64,000 nucleotides of DNA from Seison nebaliae (lineage: Eukaryota > Rotifera > Pararotatoria > Seisonacea > Seisonidae), in contig JALJEE010002157.1 of assembly GCA_023231475.1 (NCBI GenBank), positions 39,007 through 103,006 of the forward strand, in the 5' to 3' direction. This document shows positions 23,101-34,660 of the stretch, piece by piece. The notes below the pieces were generated by a model that ran no database searches, was not told the origin of the DNA, and saw only the letters and a list, made by a program, of their open reading frames with translations. The translations under genes and the position numbers were made by a program. The stretch's first letter is position 1, and the number at the start of each line of letters is the position of its first letter.

Positions 23101-24741
23101 ATGACTCACATTTATCTTTATTTACTTTTGTCGATCTTCGTGAAATTTCTCCATTCTATCGACATTTCGGGAGAAGGAAAAATCTTCGGCTCAGTTGGTC
23201 CATTTGATGAGATTGAAGAATTGACAAGTTCCCTCCACTTTCTCCAATGAAAACAAAACGGAATTTTTCCATTTTTAGAAATTCCAACATCCGAAGACTT
23301 TTTCACCAAATTCGTACCACAAGATCGTCTTTGTGTCTTTAAGAATGTCGTCGAAGAATGGAAATTAACCGACAAAGATTTATTAAAAGTTTCACTTAAA
23401 TTCTTTCTTGATTATTTCCGAATAACTTCTCGAAGTTATCTGAAGATGATAATAAACAGTATATGGTAGAAACGAAGAAAAAGGAGGTGAGGAGACAAGA
23501 GATCCGTCGAATTTCTTTCCAACATTTTATCGAAACTTATAATAAAACTTCGTATTATCTGGTCGATCCAGTACCGAAATTCCTTCGGTTATTCATTTTA
23601 TATTTAAATTTTCATTTAAATGTAATTAATTTTTTAATTGATTGTGAATAGAACTCATGTTGAATTTCCTCGAATGTTCAATATACCTGTTAATGAGAAT
23701 ACTCCGACAAATTCGATTTTTACTCAAATTGTATATTCTTATTTTAAAAAATTTTTTAAATTTTTTTAAAAGTTATTATGGATGACAAGTGGTGGAACGA
23801 AATCCGTTCCACATACTGATTCATATGGTAACGTCAATTGTGTCTATACGGGAATTAAACAATTCATTTTAATCGATAAGAGAAAATATCCGAATGCAGG
23901 ACTGGAATTTATCAATCGAATTAATGGCGCTTATAGTTCTTTAGATGTCGATCAGTTTTCAAATTTATTCATTCAATTTATCATCATCAATAACCATTTT
24001 TTTTTTAAATTTTAAATTTTTTCTTTTAGTGTCAGTTTCGATGATTTCCCTATACTGAAAAATGTTAATTTGATTCGAGTCAACTTAACAGCTGGTGATT
24101 GTCTTTTTATTCCTCCATTTTTGTTCGTTTTTTATTATTTTCATTTTTTCATTTAAATTCCGTATTTGTCAGTATTCATCAAGTCAATTCATATGGGAGG
24201 ACGATGGCAACGAATTTCTGGTACGATCCAATCTCAGCATTGAAAGTGTCGTTAAAAATCAAAAATATGAAACGTGATGAAATTGATCGTGTGAATAAGA
24301 AGAGATTTACTGTAGATGATTTCGGTTCAAATTTACCAGATTCTCCCAGTGAAGCGAATCATTTCTCAACATTCGAAGATTATTTGTTAGTTTGAATTAA
24401 TTTAAATTTTATAGAAATTGAAATAGGAATATCGAGAGGGAATACAATCTTCCAAATCCAGTTACTATCGAAGACGTTATTAGGAAAGTTGAAGATAAAT
24501 ATGAACAATCAGCCACTATTGAGATGCAACATTATATTCAAGAAGTCTTCGATTATTTAGATGTAGACAGTGATGGATATATCACTGAATCAGATTCATC
24601 AATAGGAAAATATGTTAGAATTTCAATTCAAAAAATTTTTTAATATTTTTTCTTTAGAGTATGGAATGTGTGAACATGGTGGGACAAGACATGTATAAAG
24701 TAGCAATGAAAGAGATTCAAAAAGCGGCAAAGAAAATTTAA
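23101..24741 (+). CDS. secreted JmjC/cupin-8 dioxygenase-like protein with EF-hand
   Basis: A multi-exon gene (about eight exons with short introns) beginning with a signal peptide-like segment (MTHIYLYLLLSIFVKFLHS) at 23101. In-frame joins give the typical cupin-8 entry FVPQDRLCVFKNVVEEWKL. The iron-binding HxD is in VPHTDSYGNVNC, with the co-substrate Lys-type region QFILIDKRKYP after it. LTAGDCLFIPPF...WIHQVNSYG...ATNFWYDP carries the distal His. The C-terminal exons add a DVDSDGYITESD calcium-binding loop, an EF-hand. Relatives are Fe(II)/2-oxoglutarate hydroxylases of the JMJD5/7/8 and FIH type. A signal peptide together with an EF-hand points to the secretory pathway (ER lumen or secreted). 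No KDEL-type tail is present. The substrate is unknown. Confidence 0.8.
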
Positions 24742-25066
24742 TGAATGTACAAAAAAATGAGAAAAAATTGGAAAAAAATTTGTTGAATAAAAATAAGTTA
24801 TAATGATAAATTCTATATAAAAACAAATGTTGTATAAAACGAATTCTGCTATCATCTACTTCACAGTTTAGATCAGTCGAATCTTCTCAATGAAACGAAA
24901 TATATATATTGAAACTTCTTTCCATATTAAACATGTATTTTCGGTGATGAAGTCTCATTTGTCATACGATAAATATTATTATGAGTTGCGTCATGAAGAG
25001 CGAAATTTTCAGCTTGATTCTATTTATTATTAGGGAAATTGAAATAAATTAATATTTATAATTTAC
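24742..25066. other. convergent intergenic spacer
   Basis: About 325 bp between the ends of two converging genes, AT-rich. It presumably holds both 3' UTRs. Nothing else is seen. Confidence 0.4.
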
Positions 25067-26569
25067 TCAATAAATAAAATTAACCATCGTAAATTTCCTT
25101 TCGTTAAATGACGTGTTTGACAATTCCTTCAAATCGAACACTGTTGTTGATTTCTTCCTCGATTTGGGTATATCAACTGGATTGGCTCGATTTGAAGCTA
25201 CCTAAACAACAAGAGTAAAAATATTTTTTTTCGTATCAAAATTCAAAAACTTTTTGTTTTAAAGAAACGGAAGAATAATTATTAAATTTTTGTCTGTCAT
25301 GCGAAAAATTTCTTTCGTAATTCAAATCGTCCATACGGGCCTTAGGGAAAGAGATTCTATAAGGAAAGTTTGGAACAATTGGAAAATTTGAAAATTGAAC
25401 CTGAGATATTGAGGATTCTCACGAGTTGCTGCAACTTTCGGATTGCGACATATGGGACAAATACTTTCTCCATTCTCGTCTGCTAAAGTTGGTTTGGGGA
25501 AGAATCTCCCATCCAACGAATAACCATGAATACATTGATGTCTAAAGAAGAAATGACAATGGAAAAGTTTTATGGAGGAAAAGAAAAACTTAATTTTTTC
25601 ATCTTCCAAAATTCTCTTATAATATTCATCCACTTGTTTTCGTCTTTCTTTCTTCTGATCATTCTTCATTTCTTTTTCCTTATTCTTTATATTCTTATTA
25701 TTATTTTTGTTGTTGTTGTTATTGATAGATGATTGATAGGGAGAATCGTTATCAGATGAAAATGGATTAATTAATTTAAGTGACGATTGAATTTTTTTTC
25801 GACTTTCTTCTAAGCTTTGGTTACTCCTACTTTTCAACGATTGAAATGTTTTTAGTTTTGGTTCGGTTGACGAACATGTCAAAAAGTCATTTGTTCGTTG
25901 TTCTCTCTCATTCATAATTCGATCGACACGATCGATTTGCATTTCGATCATTCTCTTTCTTAAATCGTCTGTATTTGATACTAATTTCAATTCTTTGATT
26001 GATTCGGTTGGAGTGAGTTTGGAATTTGAATTTTTTAATTTTATCATTTCATCCGATTGACTGGTAATTAGCACTGTTGAATTTTCCGATGATTCAATTT
26101 CATTCGAACATGATATTTCCTTTTTACCTTTTTTTAAAATGGATCGAATACCTTTTTTATTTGAAAGTTGGTTCAAAGACATTTGACCAGATGATGACGA
26201 ATGTACATCACAAAATGAGACACTACGTTTTGGTCGTTGACTCTTCTTTTCACTTTCATCACACGAATGTGCTCCAGATGAATCATTCATATCTGTACGA
26301 GATGATTGTAAAACATAATTTTTCTTCTCTTTCATTTTACGATAAGTCCATTTGGATTGAGAAAGACCTTTTTGCATTTTATTCTTATTAATTGTTGACG
26401 AACGTTGTCGTGGTGTGGACGATAAACGCAATTCAGTAGTAGCTGTATATTTCGGAGAAATGATATTAGAGAGTAATTCCTGATTTCTTTGCTGACATGA
26501 CTGTAGTTCGGCCAACAAGGTTCGACTACGTTTAGCTAGATCGTTAGATGGAAATGTAGTTTTCTTCAT
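25067..26569 (-). CDS. MIIP-like cysteine-knuckle protein (tentative)
   Basis: The gene starts with ATG at 26569. Three introns were read, with donors gttttt near 25597, gttcaa near 25401 and gttttt near 25265, giving a protein of about 440 aa that ends at 25067. The N-terminal two thirds are low in complexity: Ser/Lys/Asn-rich, with phospho-site-like patches and a basic KRSVSF motif. The conserved part is C-terminal. It has QCIHGYSLDGRFFPKP, a CPIC knuckle after DENGES, then PQYLRISFPKARM. That last segment resembles the YLRVSIPRSxLLPP block that I associate with MIIP (migration and invasion inhibitory protein), but the resemblance is short. The protein is probably cytosolic or microtubule-associated; no membrane segment is visible. 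Confidence 0.5.
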
Positions 26570-27883
26570 CTTTTAATTAATTTTACTTTAGTTGTTCGCC
26601 TACGCCAATTTGACCCATGACCAATATTAGTATATGAAGAACGTTGTCTGATTTTCTCTCCAATTATTCGGGAGAAGATTAACAGAAGAATGAACGAACA
26701 ATAACCAAGGAAAATAAGAATTCCAAAATTAACTAATCGTCTTCCACATATGAAGGAAGTGAATAAAAATAAAATTCAAATTTTCAGTTTAAACTATTCT
26801 CATAATTAATTCGTTTTATTCTGATATCTGTTTCTTTCATTTTCATATATACAAATCGAATTATGCATCTCTTCAGAGAACGTTCAATTTTTCGACACAT
26901 TTCATCGTTAATCATAAGAAGAATAATAGGAAGAATCAACTCCTTTCTCATTCATCAATTTCTCCACCCCAAAGAGATGAGAAAAAATATTTTCTTTTAT
27001 TATCTTCACGTTTCATGTGGAAAATTCTCCTTCCCACTTTCTTATCAGTTTCAACCGAATGTTCATTCCATTCGCCCTTCCCTTCCATTTTCTTATGAAC
27101 ATCATCATCATCGAATTAAGGTACGAAAATCGTAATTCCCTGTTCAATTCTCAGACGCTTCATCATAAAAATTTGATATGTTTATCCGATCAACAAAACC
27201 TTGGAAATCTATTGCATTCTTTTTTTTTATAAGTTTCTTTCCTAATCCAAACATTCTCCAATCAATATAATAAAGAATGATAAATTTTATAATATCAATA
27301 AAGGAAAACCAATTCAAAATAAATCAATTCACATAGTCGTTTATGAAGGAATTGTTGTTTGTTAAACAAATTTCTTCCCCAGAAAACTTTAATGAGATAA
27401 TTTTTCTTAGAAAATCTGATTTTCTGCTATAAAATAAACTACTATAAAGAAAAATAAATAAATTAAAATTTTTAAGATAAAACGAAAATTTATTCAGGGT
27501 AATAATATATTCAATTTTTATTAAACTTTCACTTCAATTCTAACGTATTAGCCATGTTTTTTTAGTGAATAAAATAAAATGGATATTTTTAAAAATTATC
27601 TCTAAATTAATTAATAAAATTTAATTTCATTATTAAATAAATGCTTAAATATATTCACCCTTCACTTCAATTAGTTAATTTTCTGCTTCACGAACGAATA
27701 ATATTAATCGAAATAATATTATTATAAACTGAAGATAAGGCTAAAATTTTATATTAAAAATGTGTTCTCTCAACTAAAATTCTATTTATTATTTACAGAT
27801 TGTTACCATAGTGAAATTGAAAATAATTAGGATTATTGACGAACAAATGACTCAAGCGTCTTGAGCCCACTATCCATGTCTAA
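26570..27883. other. intergenic region, nothing recognised
   Basis: About 1.3 kb, AT-rich, between divergent genes. Short open frames at 26863-27232 are T/H/S-rich, overlap each other and lack domains. I see no RNA gene or mobile element. Confidence 0.5.
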
Positions 27884-28396
27884 ATGAATGATCAGTGCGC
27901 ATCCTCGACTCTTCTAAATGAATTACGACGAAAGGACATTGGTATTTTAGTGAATATTGAGTTGTTAGAGCAATGCATTGAAATTCATGAAGAATTAAAA
28001 CTTGTTTTCGAAATGGTAGAAGAAGATCAGTTTCTATCCAATCGCAGATTTAAAATGTCATATTTCAATCTTCATAACAAACATCAATCGAACTTGCATA
28101 ATCAAATGGAAGAAATCCTGACTAATAAGAATATAAAAATGGAAGAGATCGAACAGTTTATTAGAGAAGAAATTAGTTACAAATTAGATCAAATCAAATT
28201 TCTTCAAAACAATCAAACTCTGAGTATCGACAACGAAAGTGGAATCGATATCAATTCATCACCTTCGCCCAGCCAATCACCTTCAAGCAGTTCATCTGCG
28301 TCGCCTCATGCCAAACGATTTCGTCAAATGATTGAACGGAACCGAGATAAATCGAATGCCAAATTACTGAGAACACGAAAACTATGGCGAATGTAA
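27884..28396 (+). CDS. small acidic-helical protein, unknown
   Basis: A 170-aa single-exon ORF beginning with ATG at 27884. Residues 10-110 are strongly helical with charged heptads (LLEQCIEIHEELKLVFEMVE and a second helix around MEEIEQFIREEI). A Ser/Pro linker (SPSPSQSPSSSSSASP) follows, then a basic tail ending RTRKLWRM. Codon pattern and composition match neighbouring genes, which supports a real gene. I do not recognise the family. It could be an adaptor or a small DNA/RNA-associated protein; nothing in the context settles this. Confidence 0.55.
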   Translation: MNDQCASSTLLNELRRKDIGILVNIELLEQCIEIHEELKLVFEMVEEDQFLSNRRFKMSYFNLHNKHQSNLHNQMEEILTNKNIKMEEIEQFIREEISYKLDQIKFLQNNQTLSIDNESGIDINSSPSPSQSPSSSSSASPHAKRFRQMIERNRDKSNAKLLRTRKLWRM

Positions 28397-29319
28397 ATAA
28401 TACGGAGATATTGTTTAATTATGTTTAAAATTATTGGAATAATTATTCCATAGTTTATTGTTCAATAAATTGAGTTAACTGATAATCATTTGTTACAAAT
28501 TGTCTAACTTAACGGATATCGTTCATTGATATTAATCCCGTTTATCGTTCAGAAAAAGAGACTCTCTATTAACATAAAATTAATTAACGTTTCCTGAATA
28601 AGATCTTTTCGTCTGAAAAAAACACCTCTTCAAAATTGGTGCAGATTCCAATTCTTTTTTTTGCATATTCGAGACGTTTCTTTCGATGAACGGAATATTT
28701 ATCTTCCGTTTTTAAATTATTCTTCCGTTTTTAAATTTTGTTTGATGAATGAAATTCGATACAGTTTGACGACATACGCAAAGTTCCAGTTTATTCATTA
28801 TTTGTTGCAATCTCGACTCCGGATTGCTTCTACAATATCTCCTTATGTTGGTCTTATCTGGTCCACGATTGGATTTTCGCTTACCATCAGTAACTTTTCC
28901 TGATTTTACAATTTCCCCAATGGTAGATTTAGGTCAGTTAATTTTGGAAGCTATGTTTCGGGTTTAGTTTCTATGTTTAATTTAGGTACATACTACTTTC
29001 TTACTTCGAGTCATTTTGAAGATTTTAATTTATAAAACTAATTAAAATTCATGTTTTTTGCGTTTAAAAACATGAAGGTTAATTATGCAATTTATACATT
29101 ATGCAAATTCCGATGTCCGAGATATTTTAAGACGTACTGTATATATTTGTTTTTACAATATTTGATAGTTTTATTTGATATAGTTTTTTAAACTTATGCA
29201 AAACACCAAATTAGACTGTGAATTAGTTAAGTTTCGAATTTGTACAAGATAATTTTTTATAGGTCAAAATTTAATTTTTTAGATTGTTTTCACATTATTT
29301 TTCCTGTATAGAAATAAAA
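28397..29319. other. convergent intergenic region
   Basis: About 0.9 kb of AT-rich DNA with no credible gene. A short direct duplication, ttccgtttttaaattattc/ttccgtttttaaatttt, sits at about 28702-28740. Confidence 0.5.
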
Positions 29320-32300
29320 TTACTCCATCTCTTCCAGACTACCTCGTTCAAATCTTTCATCCGCTTCCCATTCTAATTCAGTTTCCCTTAAATGTCTGGT
29401 TGTTAAATTAATTCCAACTCTGTCTTCATAGAGATTTGTCCGAAAAAAACAATAGTCGAATAATTTTCCGGCTAATAATAAGAATAATCCTACAAATAAT
29501 GTACCGAAAAGTAGATCGATGTTTAATTCGGGACTAGGATCCGGTACAGTGGCGCTCTCTGGATAGGTTACACTTAGGAAGAATCTACAAACCATATTAT
29601 TTCCATAGACGTCTCTCAAGAAACATTTGACCATCGACCTTAAAGTTGGCACATAAAGAAGAGGTTTTAGTGTATGTGTTTTCTCATCAAGTTCCAACGG
29701 GCGGTTACTCTTCCCATATTCCATACTACATTTCACACGCATACCAGTCGTGTTTAAAGTGAAAGTGATATTGGCAAATCGACGATAACGACCACGAACA
29801 TAAGCGACGACATCTCGGTAACAATTGACATGTTCAAAATGCTTTTTCTTCACTGTAATATAAGTACTACCAATTTGGGTGTGTTCACCGGAATAATGTC
29901 TACCAAGACATTTGTATTCCCCTGATGTAGCTTCAGATAACGACTCTATTTCGATGGTACGATATCTTTGATCTTCCAGTTCCTTCCCATTCAAAAACCA
30001 TGTGTATTCCAACGCTTGTCTATAATCTAAAGAAAATGGAATTTTTATGAAAAAAGTTTTATTAATTTAACCGATAACACTTCGACAGTTTAATTTTATA
30101 TGACTGCCTTCAACTAAAGCAATACCCATACTTCTTGAGAGGTAAGTTGGTTTAGTACCTTCTTTAAGATAAGTGAAAGCGAGATTTGCCTTATTTTCAA
30201 CGCCTAGCATATAATGACATTGTTGGCTATTATTGCCCACATTAACTTGACAAACAATATGTTGAATTTCTTTACTAGTCAACTTATAACCGCGGCGCAA
30301 ACGCCTCAACGGAGTTGAGCTTAAACATTTTAGTTGCCTCCATTTGATGGTTTTCTTACTTGCTGTAATAATTTGGGGTTTTGGTAATTTGGAATCTGAT
30401 ACATCTTTCTGCGCATAGAACCTACTACAATCCATTGAGACAACATCAATCTTTTTGATAATTAATGGTAGAACTGCATCATTTCTATACAAATCCTGAT
30501 TGTTGATACTGATGGGCATACATCGGAAGATGTTAGATTGTTTCATTCCAGGTTTCACGTGAGACCATTTAAAGGTAGGTAGACTTTGGTCGCTAAGTAC
30601 ACGTCTAAATTTATTAGAAGCAATATCGAGATAATCCAATCGAAATATAGCATTAGGTGAGGGAAACTCGAGTTTCTCATTACGTGGATGACACATGAGT
30701 TCCATGTCTTTCGTTGCACTTTCATCAATCTCCACGACTAAAGGGACAGTTTTCTCATAAAACGGTCTGTTACTTCCCGTTAGGAGAATGTTGGGTGCTA
30801 CAACTTTAGTGAGTTTCTTGATCTTTGGATGGAGTTTACCGCGTCTTCCATAAACCGAATTATGGTAATCACTTAAATATCCGTTGATATTTCCTTGCCC
30901 GAATACTAAGTCGTAACCATACGCCATATAGATTAGTTTATTGAGCTTAAGGTAATTATTAATACTCACAAGATTGGAATAGATTAAATTGCACGTTATT
31001 TCATTCTTGACTATTCGATGTACAATTTCATCAAAATGGTCATGACTCGAGTCTAATTCTAAGAGGATGCACAGGATATTATGTTGTGAATGCATGCATT
31101 CTTTCATCGGAAGTGATTTATTTAGTGGTTCGTCAAAAAAATAGAGAGCCATCTTATCTTTAATTATAAAATGAGCCGGTTTAACATTGCGAGGTTTCAA
31201 ATATCCTGGCAGCTGGTCTTCCCAATGTGTAGATAACTTGAAAACTTCGTGTATACAGTGATGCATATCATGATCCTCTCCATGATTATCGTAATCTACT
31301 CTACATTCAATGGAAATCTTTTGTAGATCAAGTAACGGGATGCATCTCTCTGTCGTATCTTCTGGGTGAAATTTCATGGTTCGCTGGCCTTTATACTTCA
31401 CTTTTCTAACATGTATTCTTATGTTGTCGTCAATAATCTGGACAACATTATATCCCAAACCCGGTACGGGAACGTATTTGGTGAAGCCCTCGTCAATGAA
31501 AAGAGTTTTCTGAAGGATTTTTGAACTGGTTAGATCTCTTACTCCAAATAAATAGAAATCAGCATTCTGTGACTTACTATACTGACTTACGATATTATCT
31601 GCAGTTATTTGACTTTTCGCCCTTCTCCGGTCCATACGAGTTGATATGAGTCCTAATGTACTGATCTGCAATATATCACATAATGTGTAAACACCGGCAG
31701 GACTAACCGGTGTACTTACCAATTTCAAAGCGTACCGTTTATCAGGATTATAGTCTGACTTGACGTAAATATCACCTCGGATATTTTCCATTAGACGATT
31801 ATCCATTGGTAATACTCGCCTGGCTTCTTCGTCAGCATATACAATATGATCTCGATTATGAATAACTGCATATAATGGAGATAAGCGTGATTGATATCCA
31901 AGATGTTGGTTATCAGCCACAAACCGTAAATTGCCCTGCATCTGATATCGTTTCAATGCGAATGTAATACCTTGAAGATATGCCGCTTTGTGGTACTTTG
32001 GAAGACCTCCAAGACTTAATTTTGGGTTATTTTTAATATACCATAATATTCGGTAGGCAGGTAAAAAAGACAAAATAATGGTAATCTGTTCTTCTTCTAT
32101 TTCTTTTTTAGTAAAACTGAATATTCTCGTCCATGCTAATGCCTTGAATGTTTTATAATAGAGCACTTTAAAATATGTATGTCTCGGTTGCAAATCAGGT
32201 AACGTAATAATATTCTTCGGATTCATTCGATGTTTATAATAGAAATCTGAAATGGTTGTCCAATCCTTCATCTTCCAACACTCTCTTACCACCACTCTAC

Positions 32301-32376
32301 TTTTAATTGCATCTGAAGGAACTAAAAAATTTAGTATTGATATTAGGAGGATTTCCCTTTTCCACAAAACTACCAT
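29320..32376 (-). CDS. orphan type I membrane protein with one Ig-like domain
   Basis: There are two exons (32376-30072 and 30026-29320) separated by a 45-nt GTT intron, encoding 1,003 aa. I chose the ATG at 32376 because it gives a signal peptide (MVVLWKREILLISILNFLVPSDA). The upstream in-frame codon is not ATG. The first ~740 residues form an extracellular region without a domain I recognise, with scattered Cys. An Ig-like fold follows, spanning the intron: LNCRS at strand B, YTWFLNG at strand C, and SGEYKCLG at strand F. After a second Cys-containing module come one membrane helix (LLFGTLFVGLFLLLAGKLF) and a ~40-residue acidic cytoplasmic tail. The very long uninterrupted first exon contrasts with the intron-dense genes around it. 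It may be a surface receptor or adhesion protein restricted to this lineage. Confidence 0.75.
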
Positions 32377-32852
32377 TGTAAGTGCAACTTTCAAATGTTA
32401 ACATCAAAGTTACTGTTATAATTAACCGTTCAAGGAGACATATCATTCATCTTATGAAATAATTTCATCACAGCAGAAATTATTTCTCTGGACAGTTTTT
32501 CTATTAATAAGCTTTCAGTAACATTAATCCTCCATTCAACATTTTTTCTATTTTCTATTATTTTTTAAAACTTTCTTTTTTCCATAAATTTTCATATTAA
32601 AATAATTTAAAGTTCTCACAGAATCTGTCAGAATTTAAGAACTAAATTAAAAATTGTAATTTCTCCAAAACTTCTCAACATTTAGCAATAAACTTCAGAA
32701 TTGTAATTTAAAATTTTTCTTTTAGGAAACTACATTTTCATGTGGATGTAGAAAATATCAATATCTCTCACATGATATATTAGATGATGGGAACATAACA
32801 AGTTTTATATTTTTGACGTTAAAAACAGAAATAATTTAAAATTGAAAATATC
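32377..32852. other. intergenic spacer
   Basis: About 475 bp of AT-rich DNA between two minus-strand genes. It presumably holds the promoter of the Ig-domain gene. No coding potential is seen. Confidence 0.4.
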
Positions 32853-34331
32853 TTAATATAATTCATAGAGGACATTAACTAAGCTTTTAGGAATTGCTAT
32901 TTCTGATGTATGAAAGAAAGAGTTTGCACACTTACGTTTTGCCATACTGATATTCTTAGCGTCCTTTAAAACTAGAGAACATCGACGAAATATCGGAAAC
33001 TCTTTCGTACCAGGAACCAAATGTAATTGTTGGGAATTCTTCTTTTCATGTTGTCCTTTATTCAGTTGGTACCATAAACGATGTCTCATTATTCCAGTTA
33101 CAAGAACGTCGTCGATCCAGAATTCTCTCATATAATATGATAGAATAGCGATCGATTTTATATACACCGGTTTTGCCAAATATCCGTAACCGATACAATA
33201 ATGAGGATAAGTTTTAAACGGATATTCTTCACAAGTGGCTTTCCATTTACCACCACGTAAAGCATTTCCACTAACTATCGTTAAACATGTCACGTCATGA
33301 TGTGTCTGTTCATATACCGTTTGTCGTTCCTGTAAACTTTTAGTAATGAGACGAATATTTGGAATGACATCATCGTCAATTTTCAGAATGAAATCAGGTT
33401 GAATAAATTTGTACTTCCAATCAATTCTCCCATTTAAATTATAAAACGGTTTGAGAAATGTATTTGAATTTTTCATTTGTTGTCGTTTCATAATATTACT
33501 TAAAGTTGAAGAAGAAAAATATCGATTAAACCAATTTATCCAACTCACATGTTTCACCACCATATTCCTATACTCTTCCGTCACATTCAAAACGAGATAT
33601 GAAGAATAAGATGATACTTTCAAAATGAGTGGTAATACTTTAAAACTGTTAACGGTAACATGTTTCCCATGATTGATGACGAACTCTTCGAACGATAAAG
33701 TGTTCACTTGAAAGAATTGTGATTGATAATATAATTCTGAAATTTTCGTATAATCTTTCCAATCTTCATTTTGAATTAAACCGACGACATAAGTAATCCG
33801 TATTAAAAAACCGTTAATGGCGGAATATTTTGAAACAATCTTTTCGAGAATGGTCTGTCGTAATTCATATCTTTCCAATCGACCAGTATGAACTATAATC
33901 AATAAATATTTATTAATTCTTCTTCTCCTCAAATCATCGAAATCGATTCCTTTTATTTTGAAATCATCTTTCTCATCATCAAAAAAAAGAATTGCTGGTA
34001 AATTGAATGGTTGGAGAATAGTATTGACAATCTTCTTTTTCAAAGGATTTTTTGAATAGTTTCCGAAGTAAAATTTATCTACATTCTTCGAATTGTTACA
34101 TTCTTTTCCTATTTCTGAATACCATAAATTCTCTTTATTATCATACGATGAATTGATATGTCGAATGACATTCTTATACAAATTTTCATGATTATTAATT
34201 ATTGATGAGGTTTCATTCTGATCATTTGGGTAATCGATTATTAAATTTTTTATTGTTATAATTATAATAATGAGAAGAATAAATAGAAAGAGAATTTTCC
34301 GAAATTTCGATCTGATAAATAAACTTAACAT
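32853..34331 (-). CDS. GT31-family beta-1,3-glycosyltransferase (galactosyltransferase-like)
   Basis: A single exon of 492 aa, type II membrane topology: a short basic N-terminus, then a helix at about residues 12-28 (ILFLFILLIIIIITIKNLII). GT31 hallmarks are present in order. LLIIVHTGRLERYELRQTIL matches the family's (I/V)xSxxxxxxxRxxIRxTW. FILKIDDDVIPN is the metal-binding DxD (usually KxDDD). YPHYCIGYGYLAK matches the YPxYxxGxGYVLS segment, and WIDDVLVTGI is the (E)DVYxG catalytic region. The DDD motif is intact, so activity is likely. Relatives transfer Gal or GlcNAc in the Golgi onto glycans. The particular linkage cannot be read from sequence. Several N-glycosylation sequons lie in the stem. 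Confidence 0.85.
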   Translation of the reverse strand: MLSLFIRSKFRKILFLFILLIIIIITIKNLIIDYPNDQNETSSIINNHENLYKNVIRHINSSYDNKENLWYSEIGKECNNSKNVDKFYFGNYSKNPLKKKIVNTILQPFNLPAILFFDDEKDDFKIKGIDFDDLRRRRINKYLLIIVHTGRLERYELRQTILEKIVSKYSAINGFLIRITYVVGLIQNEDWKDYTKISELYYQSQFFQVNTLSFEEFVINHGKHVTVNSFKVLPLILKVSSYSSYLVLNVTEEYRNMVVKHVSWINWFNRYFSSSTLSNIMKRQQMKNSNTFLKPFYNLNGRIDWKYKFIQPDFILKIDDDVIPNIRLITKSLQERQTVYEQTHHDVTCLTIVSGNALRGGKWKATCEEYPFKTYPHYCIGYGYLAKPVYIKSIAILSYYMREFWIDDVLVTGIMRHRLWYQLNKGQHEKKNSQQLHLVPGTKEFPIFRRCSLVLKDAKNISMAKRKCANSFFHTSEIAIPKSLVNVLYELY

Positions 34332-34660
34332 TATATTGACGCATATGTGGAAGGGGAATTTTTTTGAAAGATGCTCACAAAAATCAATTATTTGAAGAAG
34401 AAATCATTTTGAGAATTTTCTTCTTTTCAAAGAAGCACGAATGCTACAATACTTATCATTTTCAGATTTGACAATACTTTCCCTTTGTCTCCTCTTTCAC
34501 TTATTATAATTAGTCGATCGACACAGACTGAAGAAGATGAAGATGATAAAAAAAAGAGAAGATGGAACTTCATATTGTCATTTCATTAAATTTCGATTAT
34601 TGGAAAGAAGTTGCGTTAAAATATATATGATACAAGAAAATGAAAAATAATGGAAAAAGT
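34332..34660. other. intergenic spacer
   Basis: About 330 bp between the GT31 start and the INPP5E stop (both minus strand), AT-rich. No gene is seen. Confidence 0.4.

Noticed and set aside
26863-27232. Two overlapping plus-strand ORFs (90 and 71 aa)
   Set aside because: Low-complexity H/S/F-rich sequence; overlapping frames suggest chance.
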